A stretch of 64,000 bases of DNA from an uncultured Hyphomicrobiales bacterium (GTDB lineage Bacteria; Pseudomonadota; Alphaproteobacteria; Rhizobiales; Devosiaceae): positions 62,001 to 126,000 of the forward strand of contig CAIKKY010000029.1 of NCBI GenBank assembly GCA_903828145.1, written 5' to 3'. Below the pieces are notes generated by a model. The model made no database searches and was not told where the DNA came from. It saw nothing but the letters and a program-made list of their open reading frames with translations. How positions within the stretch are numbered: position 1 is the stretch's first letter; every line of letters begins with the position of its first letter. The position numbers were made by a program, and so were the translations under genes. Shown here in pieces: positions 39,700 to 49,659 of the stretch.

Positions 39700-40656
39700 G
39701 TGGCGGGATCGGCTGACCTTGTGGGGGTGTTGAAGGCGGCGGGCGAGAGCACGCGGCTGCGGCTCCTTGCGCTGCTGGCCGATGGCGAGCAATCGGTCAA
39801 GGATCTGACCGAAATTCTGGGGCAGAGCCAGCCGCGCGTCTCGCGTCATCTGAAGCTTCTGGCGGATGCCGGGCTGATCGTGCGCCACGCTGAAGGGGCC
39901 TGGGCCTATTACGGGCTCGCGGCCGAGGGCGCGGGCGGCGAACTGGCGCGCTGGCTCGTGACCAAGGCCGATGAGGCCGATCCCGAGCGGCGGCGTGACC
40001 GCGAGCGGCTCAAGCTGGTGCGGACGCAGCAGCAGGCGCAGGCGGCCGATTTTTTCGCCAAGGTGGCCGAGAGCTGGGACCAGTTGCGGCTGCTGCATGG
40101 ACCCGAAGAGGCCGTGGAAACGGCGGTCCGGGGCGTGTTTGCTGACCGGGTGATCGACACGCTGTTTGATCTTGGTACCGGCACCGGGCGGATGCTCGAA
40201 CTTCTGGCGCCCTGCTATCGGCGCGGCGTGGGCATTGATACGAGCCGCGAAATGATGGCCGTGGCCCGCGCCAAGCTGGCGGGGGCGGGCATTGCCCATG
40301 CACAGGTGCGGCTTGGCGACATTCTCGACCTCGATCCGGGCCTCGGCCGCGCTGACGCGGTGGTGCTGCATCAGGTGCTGCATTATTTCGATGATCCGGG
40401 CCGCCTGCTGACGCAGGTTAAAACCGTGCTGAACCCCGGCGGCGAAGTGCTGATTGTCGATTTTCTGCCCCATGCGCACGAATTTCTGCGCAGCCATCAG
40501 GCGCACCGGCGGCTGGGGATGAGCCTCACGCAAATCAGCCAATGGGCGGCGCAGGCCGGGCTTGGCCTTGTGAGTGAAACCGTGTTTCCGCCCGGCGCGG
40601 TCGACGAGGGTCTGACCGTCGCACTGTGGCATTTGCGTGCTTTGGAAGGACAATGA
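39700..40656 (+). CDS. ArsR-family regulator fused to SAM-dependent methyltransferase
   Basis: N-terminal wHTH STRLRLLALLADGEQSVKDLTEILGQSQPRVSRHLKLL, C-terminal FDLGTGTGRMLELLAP methyltransferase. Confidence 0.88.
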   Translation: MAGSADLVGVLKAAGESTRLRLLALLADGEQSVKDLTEILGQSQPRVSRHLKLLADAGLIVRHAEGAWAYYGLAAEGAGGELARWLVTKADEADPERRRDRERLKLVRTQQQAQAADFFAKVAESWDQLRLLHGPEEAVETAVRGVFADRVIDTLFDLGTGTGRMLELLAPCYRRGVGIDTSREMMAVARAKLAGAGIAHAQVRLGDILDLDPGLGRADAVVLHQVLHYFDDPGRLLTQVKTVLNPGGEVLIVDFLPHAHEFLRSHQAHRRLGMSLTQISQWAAQAGLGLVSETVFPPGAVDEGLTVALWHLRALEGQ

Positions 40657-41555
40657 TGATGACGCCCGAAACCAGCCGCCCGAGCCGCCAGAGCGCGGAA
40701 GCGCGCCCGCGCTTTGAGGTGTCGTTCGAGTTTTTCCCGCCCAAGACCGACGATATGGAAGCGCGGTTCTGGGATGCGCTCAACAAGCTGGCGCCGCTTC
40801 AGCCGCGCTTTGTCTCCGTGACCTATGGCGCGGGCGGATCGACCCGCGAGCGGACGCTGCGGCTCGTGAGCCGTATCACTCAGGAATCAGGCGTGCCGGC
40901 GGCGGCGCACCTCACCTGTGTCGGGGCGTCGCGCGCCGAAGTTGATGCCGTGGTGCGCGGCTATCAGGCCGCTGGTGTCACCCGTATCGTTGCCTTGCGC
41001 GGTGATCCGCCCGAGGGCGTGGGCCAGCCGTTTACCCCGCACCCTGAGGGCTATGAAAATGCCGCAGCGCTGGTGCGCGGCATCCGCGCCCTTGGTGACT
41101 TTGATATTTCAGTGGCGGCCTATCCGGAAAAGCACCCGCAAAGCGCTGACTGGAACGCCGATATCGATAATTTGAAGCGCAAGATCGATGCGGGCGCGAC
41201 GCGCGCCATCACGCAGATGTTTTTCGATAATGCCGATTACTTCCGGCTGGTCGAGCGGGCACAGAAAGCGGGGATTACCGCTCCTATCGTGCCGGGCATT
41301 CAGCCGATCCATAGCTTTAAACAGATTGCCGGGTTCGCGGCGCGCTGCGGCTCCAGCATTCCCACCTGGCTGGCCGAGCGGTTTGACGGGCTTGAGGGCG
41401 ATCCTGAAACCCATGCGCTGGTCGCCTCGGCGGTTGCGGCCGAACAGGTGCTGGAACTCGTTGATAACGGCATTACCGAGTTTCATTTTTATACGCTCAA
41501 CCGGGCCAACCTCGTGCTCGCGCTCGCGCGGCTGCTTGGCTATCGTCCCGCCTAG
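40653..41555 (+). CDS. metF: Methylenetetrahydrofolate reductase
   Basis: FEVSFEFFPPKTDDMEARFWDAL, TYGAGGSTRERT, ITQMFFDNADYF. Confidence 0.94.
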   Translation: MMMTPETSRPSRQSAEARPRFEVSFEFFPPKTDDMEARFWDALNKLAPLQPRFVSVTYGAGGSTRERTLRLVSRITQESGVPAAAHLTCVGASRAEVDAVVRGYQAAGVTRIVALRGDPPEGVGQPFTPHPEGYENAAALVRGIRALGDFDISVAAYPEKHPQSADWNADIDNLKRKIDAGATRAITQMFFDNADYFRLVERAQKAGITAPIVPGIQPIHSFKQIAGFAARCGSSIPTWLAERFDGLEGDPETHALVASAVAAEQVLELVDNGITEFHFYTLNRANLVLALARLLGYRPA

Positions 41556-41663
41556 ACTGGGAGCGCTGGTTCAGCTTGCATTCAGATGCCGCCTGACACC
41601 CTGTAGCTAGTCTGCTCACAAAAGGGCCATGTTGGTGGGTTTCACCGGGCCGGGGAGCGGGGC

Positions 41664-42314
41664 GTGTACGCGGTAAGCTGGAAGCGGATGATGGTGCTCG
41701 ATTCAAAGCTCAAGGGAAGCCTCGCCTGGTTGGGGCTGGTTGTGGTTCTGGCGGTGCCCGCCGCTGATCTGGTTCTGGGCAAGGGCGCTGGCCCTGCGGC
41801 CCATCCGGTGGCGGCTGTGCAGCTGCCCGCCCAGCCGCCCACGCAGCCGATCACCGATCCTGTGGCGCGGCGTCTGGCGAGCGGCAAGGGCTTGCCGAGC
41901 TATATCTCTGATGCCGACGACGCCGCTCCCGCAGCGCCGCTCGTGGCGCTGGTGCCCCCGCCGACGCGCGGGACTGCGGCTCCAGTTGCGCTGACGGCGC
42001 CCGTGCCCCTGCCGCGGTCCGCACGCCCGGCGACCCAGACCGATGAGCCCCCGCTGATCCTCGATGAGGCCCGCGTGCTGGGTGCTGAACAAATCGAACC
42101 CTTTCCCTTAAGCGATGCCGATGCACCCGGCGCCAATGGCACGCGTCGGGATGCGACGACAGAATCGCTCGCCGATTATCTCGCCCGGCAGGGGCTGGTC
42201 TCAGAGGACGGCACGGCGGCAGACAGCTATGACCCGGACGGGTTCTATCTCGACGAGGGCCCCAATGGGCAGCGGGCCCCGCAGCCGCCCGAGGCGGACT
42301 GGTTCCTCGACTAG
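41664..42314 (+). CDS. Hypothetical membrane-anchored Ala/Pro-rich protein
   Basis: N-terminal hydrophobic segment LAWLGLVVVLAVPAADLVLG followed by low-complexity Pro/Ala region. Confidence 0.5.
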   Translation: MYAVSWKRMMVLDSKLKGSLAWLGLVVVLAVPAADLVLGKGAGPAAHPVAAVQLPAQPPTQPITDPVARRLASGKGLPSYISDADDAAPAAPLVALVPPPTRGTAAPVALTAPVPLPRSARPATQTDEPPLILDEARVLGAEQIEPFPLSDADAPGANGTRRDATTESLADYLARQGLVSEDGTAADSYDPDGFYLDEGPNGQRAPQPPEADWFLD

Positions 42315-42414
42315 GCGCCTGGCTCGCGGCGAGAGGCCGTTTCTGGTCTTTCTTTTTGGAGGCATCCCTGTATTGGCTTGAGGGCAAGGGTCGGGCCGCA
42401 GGGGTGGAGGGGCG

Positions 42415-43113
42415 ATGTCGGTATTTGAGCGGCTGAGCGCAGCCTGGGGGTCGGTGGCAGATCGCACCGGGCTCGTGGGCTCCCTCGCCAAGGCGCTCGA
42501 CCCCGACACCTGGTTGCCGGGCGGACGCGATGCCGCCTTCACGCTGGCGCTGATTGCCCTCTCAGCCAAGATGGCGGTGGCCGATGGCGTGGTCACGGCC
42601 TCGGAATTCCGGGCCTTTACCCGCACTGTCGATATTCCCGAGGGTATTGCCCCGCAGGTTGAGCGGCTGTTCCGCATGGCCGAGCAGGATGTGGCCGGGT
42701 ACGATGCCTATGCCCGCAAAATCCGGCGGTTTTTCGCCGATAGTCCTGAAACGCTGGAGCATGTCCTTGATGGCCTGTTCCATATCGCGGCGGCCGACGG
42801 GCTCGTGCATGAGGCGGAGCTGGGTTATCTCAAGGCGATTTCCGATATTTTCGGCTTCGATGAAGCGCGCTTTGAACAGATTACAGCGCAGCATGTGTGG
42901 CTCGAGGCGGGGGCTGACCCCTATGCGGTCCTCGGTCTGGTGCGCGGTGCGCATCCGGATGAGGTAAAGCGGGTCTATCGCTCGCTGGTCTCCGAACATC
43001 ACCCGGATCGCTTGATTGCGCGCGGCGTGCCGGAAGATCTGATCGATGTGGCCACGGCGCGGCTGCAGGCGATCAATGCGGCCTATCGGCAAATCACGCG
43101 GCGCGCGACTTGA
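42415..43113 (+). CDS. TerB-DnaJ domain protein (DjlA-like)
   Basis: TerB-like helical domain and C-terminal J domain with HPD (YRSLVSEHHPDRLIARG). Confidence 0.85.
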   Translation: MSVFERLSAAWGSVADRTGLVGSLAKALDPDTWLPGGRDAAFTLALIALSAKMAVADGVVTASEFRAFTRTVDIPEGIAPQVERLFRMAEQDVAGYDAYARKIRRFFADSPETLEHVLDGLFHIAAADGLVHEAELGYLKAISDIFGFDEARFEQITAQHVWLEAGADPYAVLGLVRGAHPDEVKRVYRSLVSEHHPDRLIARGVPEDLIDVATARLQAINAAYRQITRRAT

Positions 43114-43144
43114 CGGCGGGGGACGCGAACGCCCATATCGCAGC

Positions 43145-43523
43145 GCCAGTTGACCGGGTGACCGCTGCGCCTTCGGGCGGGGAGGAAAGTCCGGGCTCCA
43201 TCGAAATACGGTGACGGCTAACGGCCGCCGGGGGCGACCCCAGGGAAAGTGCCACAGAAAATATACCGCCTGCCTTCGGGCCGGTAAGGTTGAAAAGGTG
43301 CGGTAAGAGCGCACCGCGGACCCGGCGACGGGGACGGCATGGCAAACCCCACCGGGAGCAAGACCAAATAGGGGCGGCGCGGGGGCAACCCCACCCGATT
43401 TCGAGGGAAGTCGTCCGGGTTGGTTGCATGAGGGTATCCGCAAGGGTGCTCCAAGATGAATGGTCACCACGTCTGCGTCTTCGGGCGCGGGCCCTACAGA
43501 ACCCGGCTTACAGGTCAACTGGC
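43145..43523 (+). ncRNA. rnpB: RNase P RNA, bacterial class A
   Basis: gaggaaagtccgggctcc, cacagaaaatataccgcc, ggtaaggttgaaaaggtgcggtaagagcgcaccg, ccccaccgggagcaagaccaaata; P1 gccagttgacc/ggtcaactggc closes the ends. Confidence 0.95.
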
Positions 43524-43673
43524 GACCACTTTTCCGGGCTGATGCCGCCAAAGTCCGCGCGCGCCACGCATACAGTCAACAGTATCTTAACGGGCGCGGG
43601 GGCACATAGGGCAGAGCCCCGAAGGGCAGTTCTGCGTGGTATTCGGCCGTAGCCGAAATGGAGTGGTCCCGAA

Positions 43674-44660
43674 ATGTCGTCGCCCCAGGCCGAAGTGCCC
43701 GATGGCCCGCATGTGCCGGTGCTGCTCACTGAGGTGCTCGACGCCCTGGGGCCGCTGAGCGGCGCCCGGATTGTCGATGGCACATTTGGGGCCGGCGGCT
43801 ATTCGCGCGCGCTGCTTCTGGCCGGGGCGAGCGTGATCGGCATTGATCGCGATCCGCGCGTTCAGCCGCATGCCGAACGGCTCGCCGCCGAATTTCCCGA
43901 TCGCTTCCGCTTTGTGCCGGGCACGTTTTCCGCCCTCGACACCCTGGCCGATGGCCCGGTGGATGGAGTGGCGCTCGATATCGGCGTGTCGTCCATGCAG
44001 CTTGATGAGCCCGAGCGCGGGTTTTCGTTCATGCGCGAGGGGCCGCTCGACATGCGCATGGCGGCCGAGGGCGAAACGGCGGCTGATCTCGTGAATACGC
44101 TCGATGAAACCGATCTCGCCAACCTGCTCTATGCCTATGGTGAAGAACGTAAATCGCGCCGTATTGCGCACCACATCGCTCTGGCGCGCGCCGAGCGTCC
44201 GATCAGCACCACCACGGAACTGGCGCGGCTCATTGAAAAGGCCATTGGTCGGAAGCCGGGCGACGCGCATCCGGCGACGCGCAGCTTTCAGGCCCTGCGC
44301 ATTGCGGTGAATGGCGAACTCGACCAGTTAGTTGATGGGCTCGCAGCAGCGGAGCGGCTGTTGGGCGAGGGCGGACGGCTCGCGGTGGTCAGCTTCCATT
44401 CGCTCGAAGACCGGATCGTGAAGCGGTTTTTCGAGCCCGAACGGGCTGAGCCGGTGCAATCGCGCCACCTGCCGATGCGGGTTGCGGAAACGCCGCGCTG
44501 GAGCCGGGTGACCAAGGCCATCCGCGCGGGCGGGGCGGAAGTTGCGGCCAATCCACGGTCGCGCTCGGCAACCTTGCGGGCGGCCCTGAGGACCAGCGCA
44601 GCGGCCCGGCCGCTCGACCCCGAGATGCTGGGGCTGCCCCGCGTCGGAGGGCGGCGATGA
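43674..44660 (+). CDS. rsmH: 16S rRNA (cytosine(1402)-N4)-methyltransferase
   Basis: [46 protein letters not shown]. Confidence 0.96.
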   Translation: MSSPQAEVPDGPHVPVLLTEVLDALGPLSGARIVDGTFGAGGYSRALLLAGASVIGIDRDPRVQPHAERLAAEFPDRFRFVPGTFSALDTLADGPVDGVALDIGVSSMQLDEPERGFSFMREGPLDMRMAAEGETAADLVNTLDETDLANLLYAYGEERKSRRIAHHIALARAERPISTTTELARLIEKAIGRKPGDAHPATRSFQALRIAVNGELDQLVDGLAAAERLLGEGGRLAVVSFHSLEDRIVKRFFEPERAEPVQSRHLPMRVAETPRWSRVTKAIRAGGAEVAANPRSRSATLRAALRTSAAARPLDPEMLGLPRVGGRR

Positions 44661-45031
44661 TCAAGACCGTCAACGCGATCCTCGCGTTTTTAACGTTTGC
44701 GGGGCTTGTGGGCGTTTATGCGCTCAAATTTTCATCCGAGGATATCGCGGCCGAAAAGGTGCAGCTCGAACGCAAGATCGAGCGGCAAAGCGCTGAGCTG
44801 TCGCTGTTGAAGGCGGGGTGGAGCGCGCTCAACCAGCCGCTGTATGTCGCCCCCATCGTGCAAAGGCACCAGGTGGCGCTCAACCTCTATCCAACGAGGC
44901 AGGAGCAATTTGGCACGCTCGCTAACCTGCCGCTGCGCGCGCCGCCGCCCGACCCGGCTGCGCTTGATGACCTGTTCCACTCCCTCGATGCGGGCGTTGA
45001 TCCCATCGGCCAACTGATCGAGACCAACTGA
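44657..45031 (+). CDS. ftsL: FtsL-like cell division protein
   Basis: Short protein with N-terminal TM and coiled coil between rsmH and ftsI. Confidence 0.75.
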   Translation: MIKTVNAILAFLTFAGLVGVYALKFSSEDIAAEKVQLERKIERQSAELSLLKAGWSALNQPLYVAPIVQRHQVALNLYPTRQEQFGTLANLPLRAPPPDPAALDDLFHSLDAGVDPIGQLIETN

Positions 45032-46779
45032 TGGCGCTCGTAACCGACTCGCTGATTTCGCTCGACGGCGGCCACAAGGCGCGCTCCACTCTGACCAAAT
45101 CCCGCATCCGCTTTGTCATTGCGGTGCTCATCGTGCTGTTTGCCGGGGTGGCCGGACGCCTCGTACAACTGGGCGCGACGGTGACGGATTCGAGCATCGA
45201 TGGGGTGGCGCGTGACCTCATAACCGCGACACGCCCGACGCTGCTCGACCGTAACGGGCTCGAAATGGCCGTCGATATTCCCGCTCCCTCGCTGTATGCC
45301 GAGCCGCGCCGGATCATTGATGTCAACGAGGCGGTGGAGAAGCTGCGCACGGTGATGCCCGATCTCGACGCCACCTGGCTCCGCCAGCGGCTGACAGGGG
45401 ACAAGGGCTTTGTGTGGATCAGGCGCGAGCTGACCCCGGCGATTGAAGCCAAGGTGTTTGAACTGGGCATTCCGGGGCTCGATTTCCTCACCGAAAGCAA
45501 GCGCTTCTACCCCTCGGGGCAGGAAGCCTCGCATATCCTTGGCGCGGTCAATATCGACAACCAGGGCACCATGGGCATTGAAAAGACCATGGACGACCGC
45601 GATGTCGGCATGTTGCAGGCGCTTGGGCTGGCGCGGGGCAATGAGCTGGCACCGGTCAGCCTCTCGATTGATCTGCGGGTGCAGCACGCGATCTATGAAC
45701 AACTGAGCGATGCCCTGACCCGCTATCAGGCGGTGGCGGCGGCCGGTGTGATGATGGATGTGACGACCGGCGAAATCCTCGGGCTCGTGTCCTTGCCCGA
45801 CTTCGACCCGAACCGGCCCGATACCATGGATGCCGCCTATAACGGGCTCAAAGGTCAGCGGTTTAACCGCATCACCTATGGCATTTACGAGCTGGGCTCG
45901 ACCTTCAAGACCATCACCTTTGCCGGGGCGCTCGACCAGGGAGCGATCAGCCTGACCGATCAGGTCGATGCCAGCGAGGGCGTGCGCTTCGGGCGCTTTA
46001 CGATTGACGATTTCCACGGCAAGCACCGGGTGCTGAGCGTGCCGGAAGTGTTCAAATACTCCTCGAACATCGGCACGATCAAAATCATGGAGGCCATGGG
46101 CAAGGATAATCTCCGCGCCTTTATGACCCGGCTCGGGCTCGATCAGCCGGTGCCCTTCGATGTGCCGGAAATGCGGGCCCCCAGCGTGCCCAAGACGTTT
46201 TCGGAGGTGGTTGCTGCGACCGCAAGCTACGGCCATGGGCTCTCGGTGTCGCCGCTGCACATGGTGCGGGCGGTGGCGGCACTGGTCAATGACGGGGTGA
46301 TGGTGACCCCCACGCTGTTCAAGCGGAGCGCTGAGGACGCGGCGGTTGAGGGCATACGCGTGGTCAGCCCCGAGACCAGCGCGCGGGTGCGTTATCTGTT
46401 GCGGCTCAACGCGCTGGAAGGCTCGGGGTCGCGCATGAACCTGTTCGCCAATGGTTTCCGGGTGGGTGGCAAGACCGGCACCGCCGAAAAGGTGGTAGGC
46501 AAGGCCTATGCCGCCGACAAGACGCTGGCGGTGTTTGCCTCGGCATTCCCGGTCGACAAGCCGCGCTATGCCATGGTCATCCTCGTGGATGAACCGCATG
46601 AGGAAAATGCCCAGTCGGGCCGCACGGCGGGCTGGAATGCCGGGGAAGTCACCGGACGCATCGTGCAGCGGGTCGCCCCTATGCTGGGAATCAGCCCGGA
46701 CTTCAGCCAGTCTTTCGATGATCAACTGGTGCCGCCCGAATTGCGGACGGTGCTGAGTGCCGGGGAGGCCGCACTGTGA
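45031..46779 (+). CDS. ftsI: Peptidoglycan D,D-transpeptidase (division PBP)
   Basis: YELGSTFKTIT, YSSNIGTIKIM, VGGKTGTAEKV PBP motifs. Confidence 0.95.
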   Translation: MALVTDSLISLDGGHKARSTLTKSRIRFVIAVLIVLFAGVAGRLVQLGATVTDSSIDGVARDLITATRPTLLDRNGLEMAVDIPAPSLYAEPRRIIDVNEAVEKLRTVMPDLDATWLRQRLTGDKGFVWIRRELTPAIEAKVFELGIPGLDFLTESKRFYPSGQEASHILGAVNIDNQGTMGIEKTMDDRDVGMLQALGLARGNELAPVSLSIDLRVQHAIYEQLSDALTRYQAVAAAGVMMDVTTGEILGLVSLPDFDPNRPDTMDAAYNGLKGQRFNRITYGIYELGSTFKTITFAGALDQGAISLTDQVDASEGVRFGRFTIDDFHGKHRVLSVPEVFKYSSNIGTIKIMEAMGKDNLRAFMTRLGLDQPVPFDVPEMRAPSVPKTFSEVVAATASYGHGLSVSPLHMVRAVAALVNDGVMVTPTLFKRSAEDAAVEGIRVVSPETSARVRYLLRLNALEGSGSRMNLFANGFRVGGKTGTAEKVVGKAYAADKTLAVFASAFPVDKPRYAMVILVDEPHEENAQSGRTAGWNAGEVTGRIVQRVAPMLGISPDFSQSFDDQLVPPELRTVLSAGEAAL

Positions 46780-48227
46780 GTTTAGCCTTGTCGCTGCTCT
46801 TGGACGGGGCTGCTGAAGGGGCCGTGCCCGCCCTCCATGTGGACCATGTCGAGGCCGATAGCCGCCGGGTGAAGCCGGGTGATGTGTTCTTCGCCTTGCC
46901 CGGGCTCAAGGTGCATGGCGATGCGTTTTTGACCGATGTGCGGGAAAAAGGCGCCGAGGCCGTGGTGAGCGACCGGGTTCCCGCCGTTGACCCGGGTTTG
47001 CCCGTTGTGGTGGTAGCCGATGTGCGGGCCGCCTATGCGCGCGCCGCGGCGCGGCTCGCGTCCGGCATTCCCGATGTCATGGTCGGGGTGACTGGCACCA
47101 ATGGCAAAAGCTCGGTCGTATCCTTTGTGCGTCAGATCTGGGCGGCGGCGGGCATTCGGGGCGCGAGCCTTGGCACCGTGGGGCTTGAAACCGACGCCGG
47201 GCTCGACCCGCGCGCCCTGACGACCTCCGATCCGCAGGCGCTGCATGCCGATCTCGCCGCGCTCAAGGCGCAGGGCATTGAGCATGTGGCCATGGAAACC
47301 TCGAGCCAGGGGCTCGACCAGCGCCGGGTCGATGGCATCCGCTTTCGGGCCGTGGCCTTCACCAATCTGAGCCGCGATCACCTTGATTATCATGCCGACA
47401 TGGACGCTTACCGCGATGCCAAGCTGCGGCTCTTCACCACGCTCTTGGCCGAGGGTGGGGCGGCGGTGGTGAATACCGATGATCCTGAGCACATGCCCTT
47501 CCTGTTCGCGGCGCTGGATCGGGGCGCAACGGTGCTGACCGTGGGGGCCGAGGGCGGCTATCTCGAAATCGGCACGGTGACCAACGAGGGCTATGCGCAA
47601 CGGGTTGAAGCGCGGCTCGTGGGCGAACCGATCAGTTTCCTCCTGCCGCTGACCGGCGCGTTTCAGGTGAGCAATGCGGCCATGGCGCTGGCGCTGGCGG
47701 TGGCGACCGGCGCTGATCCCGCTCAGGCAGTTGCGGCGCTCAACCATCTGAAGGGCGCCAAAGGGCGGCTTGATCCGGTAGCGACCCACAAGGGCGCGGC
47801 GGTTTTTGTTGATTATGCGCATAAGCCAGTGGCGCTTGAATCGGCGCTGCATGCGCTCCGGCCCTTCGTGCGCAACCGCTTGATCCTTGTTTTCGGCTGT
47901 GGCGGCGACCGCGATACGGGCAAGCGCCCGATCATGGGGGCGGTGGCGGAAAACCAGGCCGATGTGGTGATCGTTACCGACGATAATCCCCGCACCGAAG
48001 ACGCGGCGGGCATCCGCCGGCAGATTCTTGCGGCTGTGCCCAAGGCTGAGGAAATCCCCGACCGGCGCGACGCGATCCGGCATGCCGTGGGGATGCTTCA
48101 AGATGGCGATGTTCTGCTCATTGCCGGCAAGGGCCATGAGTATTATCAGATCACCGGCACAGAAAAGCAGCACTTTTCGGACCATGAAGAGGTCCTCGAC
48201 GCCATCAGGGAAAACCAACGCCCATGA
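46776..48227 (+). CDS. murE: UDP-MurNAc-L-Ala-D-Glu:meso-DAP ligase
   Basis: GVTGTNGKSSVVSFV, TNLSRDHLDYH, DDNPRTED. Confidence 0.94.
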   Translation: MSLALSLLLDGAAEGAVPALHVDHVEADSRRVKPGDVFFALPGLKVHGDAFLTDVREKGAEAVVSDRVPAVDPGLPVVVVADVRAAYARAAARLASGIPDVMVGVTGTNGKSSVVSFVRQIWAAAGIRGASLGTVGLETDAGLDPRALTTSDPQALHADLAALKAQGIEHVAMETSSQGLDQRRVDGIRFRAVAFTNLSRDHLDYHADMDAYRDAKLRLFTTLLAEGGAAVVNTDDPEHMPFLFAALDRGATVLTVGAEGGYLEIGTVTNEGYAQRVEARLVGEPISFLLPLTGAFQVSNAAMALALAVATGADPAQAVAALNHLKGAKGRLDPVATHKGAAVFVDYAHKPVALESALHALRPFVRNRLILVFGCGGDRDTGKRPIMGAVAENQADVVIVTDDNPRTEDAAGIRRQILAAVPKAEEIPDRRDAIRHAVGMLQDGDVLLIAGKGHEYYQITGTEKQHFSDHEEVLDAIRENQRP

Positions 48228-49633
48228 CTCCGCTCTGGTCCGTCGCCGAGGTCCTTGCAGCCACCGGCGGGCGGCCCGTGGGGCTTGGCGATGGCGCGAT
48301 TACCGCGATTTCCATCGACTCGCGGGAGCTGCCCAAGGGCGCGCTGTTCATTGCCATCAAGGGCGATACGCACGACGGCCATGATTTCGTGGCCAAGGCG
48401 ATTGAGGATGGCGCGGCGGCGGCGCTCGTTTCCGAAGAGTATTTCGCCCGCGTCGGTGGGGCGTGGCTGATTGTGGTGCCCGACCCGCTCGAAGCGCTCA
48501 ACCGCCTTGCCGAGGCGGCGCGGGCCCGGAGCCGGGCCCGGATTGCGGCCGTGACCGGCAGCGCGGGCAAGACCACCACCAAGGAAGCCATTCGGGTGGT
48601 GTTCGAAGCGTTGGGCGAGACCCATGCCTCGATCCGGAGCTTCAACAACCATTGGGGCGTGCCGCTGATGCTGGCGCGCCTGCCGCGCGAGGCGCGCTAT
48701 GCCGTGTTTGAAATCGGCATGAATCATGCCGGGGAAATCACCCCGCTTGTGAAGCTCGTGCGGCCGCATGTGGCGGTCATCACCACGGTTGCGGCGGCGC
48801 ATCTTGAGTTTTTCAACTCGATCAGTGAAATCGCCGAAGCCAAGGCGGAGATCTTTAGGGGCATCGAGCCGGGCGGCGTCGCCGTGCTCAATGCCGACCA
48901 CGCCTATCTCCATATCCTCTTGTCGCGGGCACGGGCGGCGGGGGTCAGCCGGGTCGTCACCTATGGCTTTGAGGAGAGCGCCGATTGGCGGATTGATCGC
49001 TATGCCGAAACGCTCGAGGGGGCCGATCTGCAGATTGCCCATGAGGGTGGGCGCTTTGCGCTGGCGCTGAAGGTGAAGGGGCGGCACATGGCCGCCAATG
49101 CGCTGTGCGCGCTGATTGTCGGGCGCAGCCTCGGCGGTGAGCCCGGGGCGGTCAGTGCCGCGCTTGCGGATTTCGGCGCGCCGGAGGGGCGGGGGCTGAC
49201 CCAGCGTCTCGGACCGGGGACCCGGCCGCTGCTGCTCGTTGATGAAAGCTACAATGCCAACACCGCCTCGATGCGCGCAGCGCTCGAGCTGTTTCATGGG
49301 GTCAAGGCGCCAGACGGCAACAAGGTGCTGATCCTCGGCGACATGCTGGAACTGGGCCCGCAAAGCGAAAGCCTGCATGTGGCGCTGGCCGATAGCGTGG
49401 CGGCGGCGGGGGCCGGGGCAATCCATCTCGTGGGGCCGCATATGGCGGCGCTCGCGGCCGCGCTCACGGGGAAAAAGGGGCTCAAGGCCCGAGTGACCCA
49501 TTACGGCGATGCGGCGCAGTTGGCGGAAACGCTCTCTAGCGCCCTTGCCTATGGCGATGCTGTTATGGTCAAAGGATCAAACGGCATTCGCCTTGGACAG
49601 ATCGTCAAGCTCATCCGAGAGCGGTTCAGGTAA
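48224..49633 (+). CDS. murF: UDP-MurNAc-tripeptide:D-Ala-D-Ala ligase
   Basis: AVTGSAGKTTTKEAI, SFNNHWGVPL, VDESYNANTASMRAAL. Confidence 0.95.
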   Translation: MTPLWSVAEVLAATGGRPVGLGDGAITAISIDSRELPKGALFIAIKGDTHDGHDFVAKAIEDGAAAALVSEEYFARVGGAWLIVVPDPLEALNRLAEAARARSRARIAAVTGSAGKTTTKEAIRVVFEALGETHASIRSFNNHWGVPLMLARLPREARYAVFEIGMNHAGEITPLVKLVRPHVAVITTVAAAHLEFFNSISEIAEAKAEIFRGIEPGGVAVLNADHAYLHILLSRARAAGVSRVVTYGFEESADWRIDRYAETLEGADLQIAHEGGRFALALKVKGRHMAANALCALIVGRSLGGEPGAVSAALADFGAPEGRGLTQRLGPGTRPLLLVDESYNANTASMRAALELFHGVKAPDGNKVLILGDMLELGPQSESLHVALADSVAAAGAGAIHLVGPHMAALAAALTGKKGLKARVTHYGDAAQLAETLSSALAYGDAVMVKGSNGIRLGQIVKLIRERFR

Positions 49634-49659
49634 GTTCACGCCGGTTCGGGGTGGGGTAA

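Noticed and set aside
43094-43652. ORFs within the rnpB region on both strands
   Set aside because: RNase P RNA signatures and terminal pairing explain this stretch.
44887-46725. 612-aa minus-strand ORF opposite ftsL/ftsI
   Set aside because: Antisense to clearly coding ftsI; composition typical of a GC-rich shadow ORF (His/Arg-rich), no recognisable domain.
46782-48218. 478-aa minus-strand ORF opposite murE
   Set aside because: Fully antisense to murE with its conserved motifs; GC-rich shadow frame.
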